The translations under genes were made by a program, and so were the position numbers. Shown here piece by piece: positions 62,749-64,000 of a DNA stretch of 64,000 nucleotides. The first letter of the stretch is position 1; the number at the start of each line of letters is the position of its first letter. The DNA comes from Parerythrobacter aestuarii. Lineage in GTDB: Bacteria; Pseudomonadota; Alphaproteobacteria; Sphingomonadales; Sphingomonadaceae. Under the pieces are notes generated by a model, which saw only the letters and a list, made by a program, of their open reading frames with translations, ran no database searches and was not told the DNA's origin. The stretch is from the NCBI RefSeq assembly GCF_030140925.1, contig NZ_JARBWD010000001.1, positions 1,116,001 through 1,180,000 on the forward strand, given 5' to 3'.

Positions 62749-63561
62749 TTATGCCTTTGGCTTGCTCGGCGCGCCCCGCAGGCGGCTGCGATGGGCGCTC
62801 ATGTCGAACACTTCGCCCGGGCCGCCGTCGCCATTCTCTTCTTCCAGCAGTCCGAGCCGGCGTGCGACTTCCTGATAGGCCTCGCTCTCGCCGCCGAGAT
62901 CGCGGCGGAAGCGATCCTTGTCGAGCTTCTCACCCGATTTCATGTCCCACAGGCGGCAACCGTCAGGGCTGATCTCGTCGGCCAGGATCACGCGGCTATA
63001 ATCGCCGTCCCAAATGCGTCCGAACTCGAGCTTGAAGTCGACCAGCCGGATGTCGATGGCGGCGAACATGCCGGCCATGAAGTCGTTGATGCGGATCGCC
63101 ATGCTGGCGATGTCCTGCATCTCTTCGGGCGATGCCCAGTTGAAACAGGCGATATGCTCTTCGGCGATCAGCGGATCGCCCAGCGCATCGTCCTTGTAGT
63201 AATATTCGATCAGCGTGTGCGGCAGCGGATCGCCTTCGGTCAGGCCCAGTCGCTTGCAGATCGAACCGGCGGCGACATTGCGCACGACCACTTCGATGGG
63301 CACGATCTCGACCTGCCGCACCAGCTGTTCGCGCATGTTGAGGCGGCGGATGAAATGCGTTGGTATGCCGATATGGCTGAGGCGCGTGAAGACATGCTCG
63401 CTGATGCGATTGTTGATCACGCCCTTGCCGCTGATGGTGCCTTTCTTCTCGGCATTGAACGCGGTTGCATCATCCTTGAAGTACTGGATGATGGTGCCCG
63501 GCTCAGGCCCCTCATACAGGATCTTGGCCTTGCCTTCGTAGATCTGGCGGCGACGCGACAT
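62749..63561 (-). CDS. purC: Phosphoribosylaminoimidazole-succinocarboxamide synthase
   Basis: 270 residues. Joins aspartate to CAIR in purine synthesis. Motifs: [69 protein letters not shown] and [14 protein letters not shown] with [15 protein letters not shown]. Family length is normal. ATG 63561 (MSRRRQ) is chosen over 63777. Five kilobases separate it from purS/purQ on the same strand. Confidence 0.96.
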   Translation of the reverse strand: MSRRRQIYEGKAKILYEGPEPGTIIQYFKDDATAFNAEKKGTISGKGVINNRISEHVFTRLSHIGIPTHFIRRLNMREQLVRQVEIVPIEVVVRNVAAGSICKRLGLTEGDPLPHTLIEYYYKDDALGDPLIAEEHIACFNWASPEEMQDIASMAIRINDFMAGMFAAIDIRLVDFKLEFGRIWDGDYSRVILADEISPDGCRLWDMKSGEKLDKDRFRRDLGGESEAYQEVARRLGLLEEENGDGGPGEVFDMSAHRSRLRGAPSKPKA

Positions 63562-63703
63562 GGACTTTTCCTTCGCAAGAAACACGTGACCCCGGCCTGC
63601 AAAGCTGCTGGGCTTCGCTGCGCCGGGGCAGGATTTCGCCAATACAGCGGAATGGCGGGGATAGCAATTGTCACAGGGCCAACGCCTCGCTAGCCGTGGC
63701 AGC

Positions 63704-64000
63704 ATGACAGTGGAGATCCGCAGGCTGGCCGGCGCAGAGCTGGAAGGCGCGCTGGCAGCGCTGGCCGAACTGCGCATCGCGGTGTTCGCCGAATGGCCCT
63801 ATCTCTACGAGGGCGACCTTGAATACGAGCGCGATTATGTGCGCGAATTCGCGGCCGAGCCAGGTTCAGTGCTGGTCGCTGCAATGCGCGGGGGCCGGAT
63901 GGTGGGGGCCGCCACCGCCTCGCCGATGCTGGGGCAAAAGAGAGAATTTCGCGCACCATTCGAGGCACTTGGATATGATACTTCGCGCCTGTTCTATTTC
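63704..64000 (+). CDS. GNAT-like acetyltransferase, 3'-truncated by window end
   Basis: The visible 99 residues begin [20 protein letters not shown], followed by [39 protein letters not shown] and [13 protein letters not shown], a pattern seen in GNAT proteins of the WPYLYEGD type. The acetyl-CoA loop lies beyond the window. Divergent from purC. Substrate unknown. Confidence 0.75.
   Translation, partial: MTVEIRRLAGAELEGALAALAELRIAVFAEWPYLYEGDLEYERDYVREFAAEPGSVLVAAMRGGRMVGAATASPMLGQKREFRAPFEALGYDTSRLFYF

Overview
The window reads as one GC-rich chromosomal segment of an alphaproteobacterium, most likely Sphingomonadales and probably an Erythrobacteraceae-type organism (Erythrobacter, Altererythrobacter, Qipengyuania and relatives). 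The evidence is a CcrM-type GANTC methyltransferase with a CtrA-like box in its promoter, an NAD(P) transhydrogenase operon headed by a 40-residue aa3-oxidase subunit IV-like peptide, a TonB-dependent receptor beside an M16 protease, an ABA4-like membrane protein, and many secreted proteins. The genus call is inference; no rRNA or tRNA gene is present to test it.

Layout. 1-8.2 kb: 3' part of pckA, small DUF937/DUF3597 proteins, a secreted TPR/peptidase-MA-like protein, a DUF885 protein, a TonB-like protein and an alpha/beta hydrolase. 8.3-10.8 kb: two consecutive cysteine desulfurases and a 2Fe-2S ferredoxin; the first desulfurase has no standard start codon and appears to begin at ATC. 10.8-14.5 kb: tandem DUF4349 lipoproteins, a secreted PD40-type protein and an unrecognised lipoprotein. 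14.7-20.1 kb: parC, then a minus-strand run of cca, CoA pyrophosphatase, DUF1285 and GNAT genes. 20.1-25 kb: PQQ-type sugar dehydrogenase, rnhB, CaCA antiporter, sulfotransferase and ccrM. 25-26.1 kb: a less GC-rich VapBC45-like toxin-antitoxin module. 26.4-31.3 kb: folP, a PhoD-like phosphatase, a zinc-ribbon membrane protein and an NtrC-family regulator with an altered sigma-54 contact loop.

31.5-37.4 kb holds a pnt transhydrogenase operon split by four genes for secreted proteins of unknown function; three of the four share a Cys...Cys-x2-DxDxDG-x-F signature. 37.4-43.3 kb is a plus-strand run: lipoprotein, secreted TPR protein, parallel beta-helix protein, diheme cytochrome c, membrane-anchored alpha/beta hydrolase and amino-acid racemase. 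The helix/cytochrome pair matches a known but functionally unexplained gene pair. 43.4-48.2 kb: dGTPase-like protein, BASS transporter, NAD(P)-binding protein, ABA4-like protein, entericidin and an EamA transporter. 48.5-51.3 kb: an isolated cpaF and a second EamA transporter. 51.3-53.9 kb: a second vapBC pair, with an operator-like repeat at its promoter, running directly into glmS. 54-56.3 kb: a GGDEF-EAL protein. 56.4-63.6 kb: purQ, purS and purC, with a TonB-dependent receptor and an M16 protease between purS and purC. The window ends in a truncated GNAT-like gene.

The best leads are the four-gene insert in the pnt operon, the beta-helix/cytochrome cluster, the ccrM control region (six GANTC sites and a CtrA-like box in about 150 bp), the ATC-start desulfurase, the CTG-start VapC45-like toxin, and the GAFPGA regulator. 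No CRISPR array, prophage, insertion sequence or stable RNA gene was recognised.
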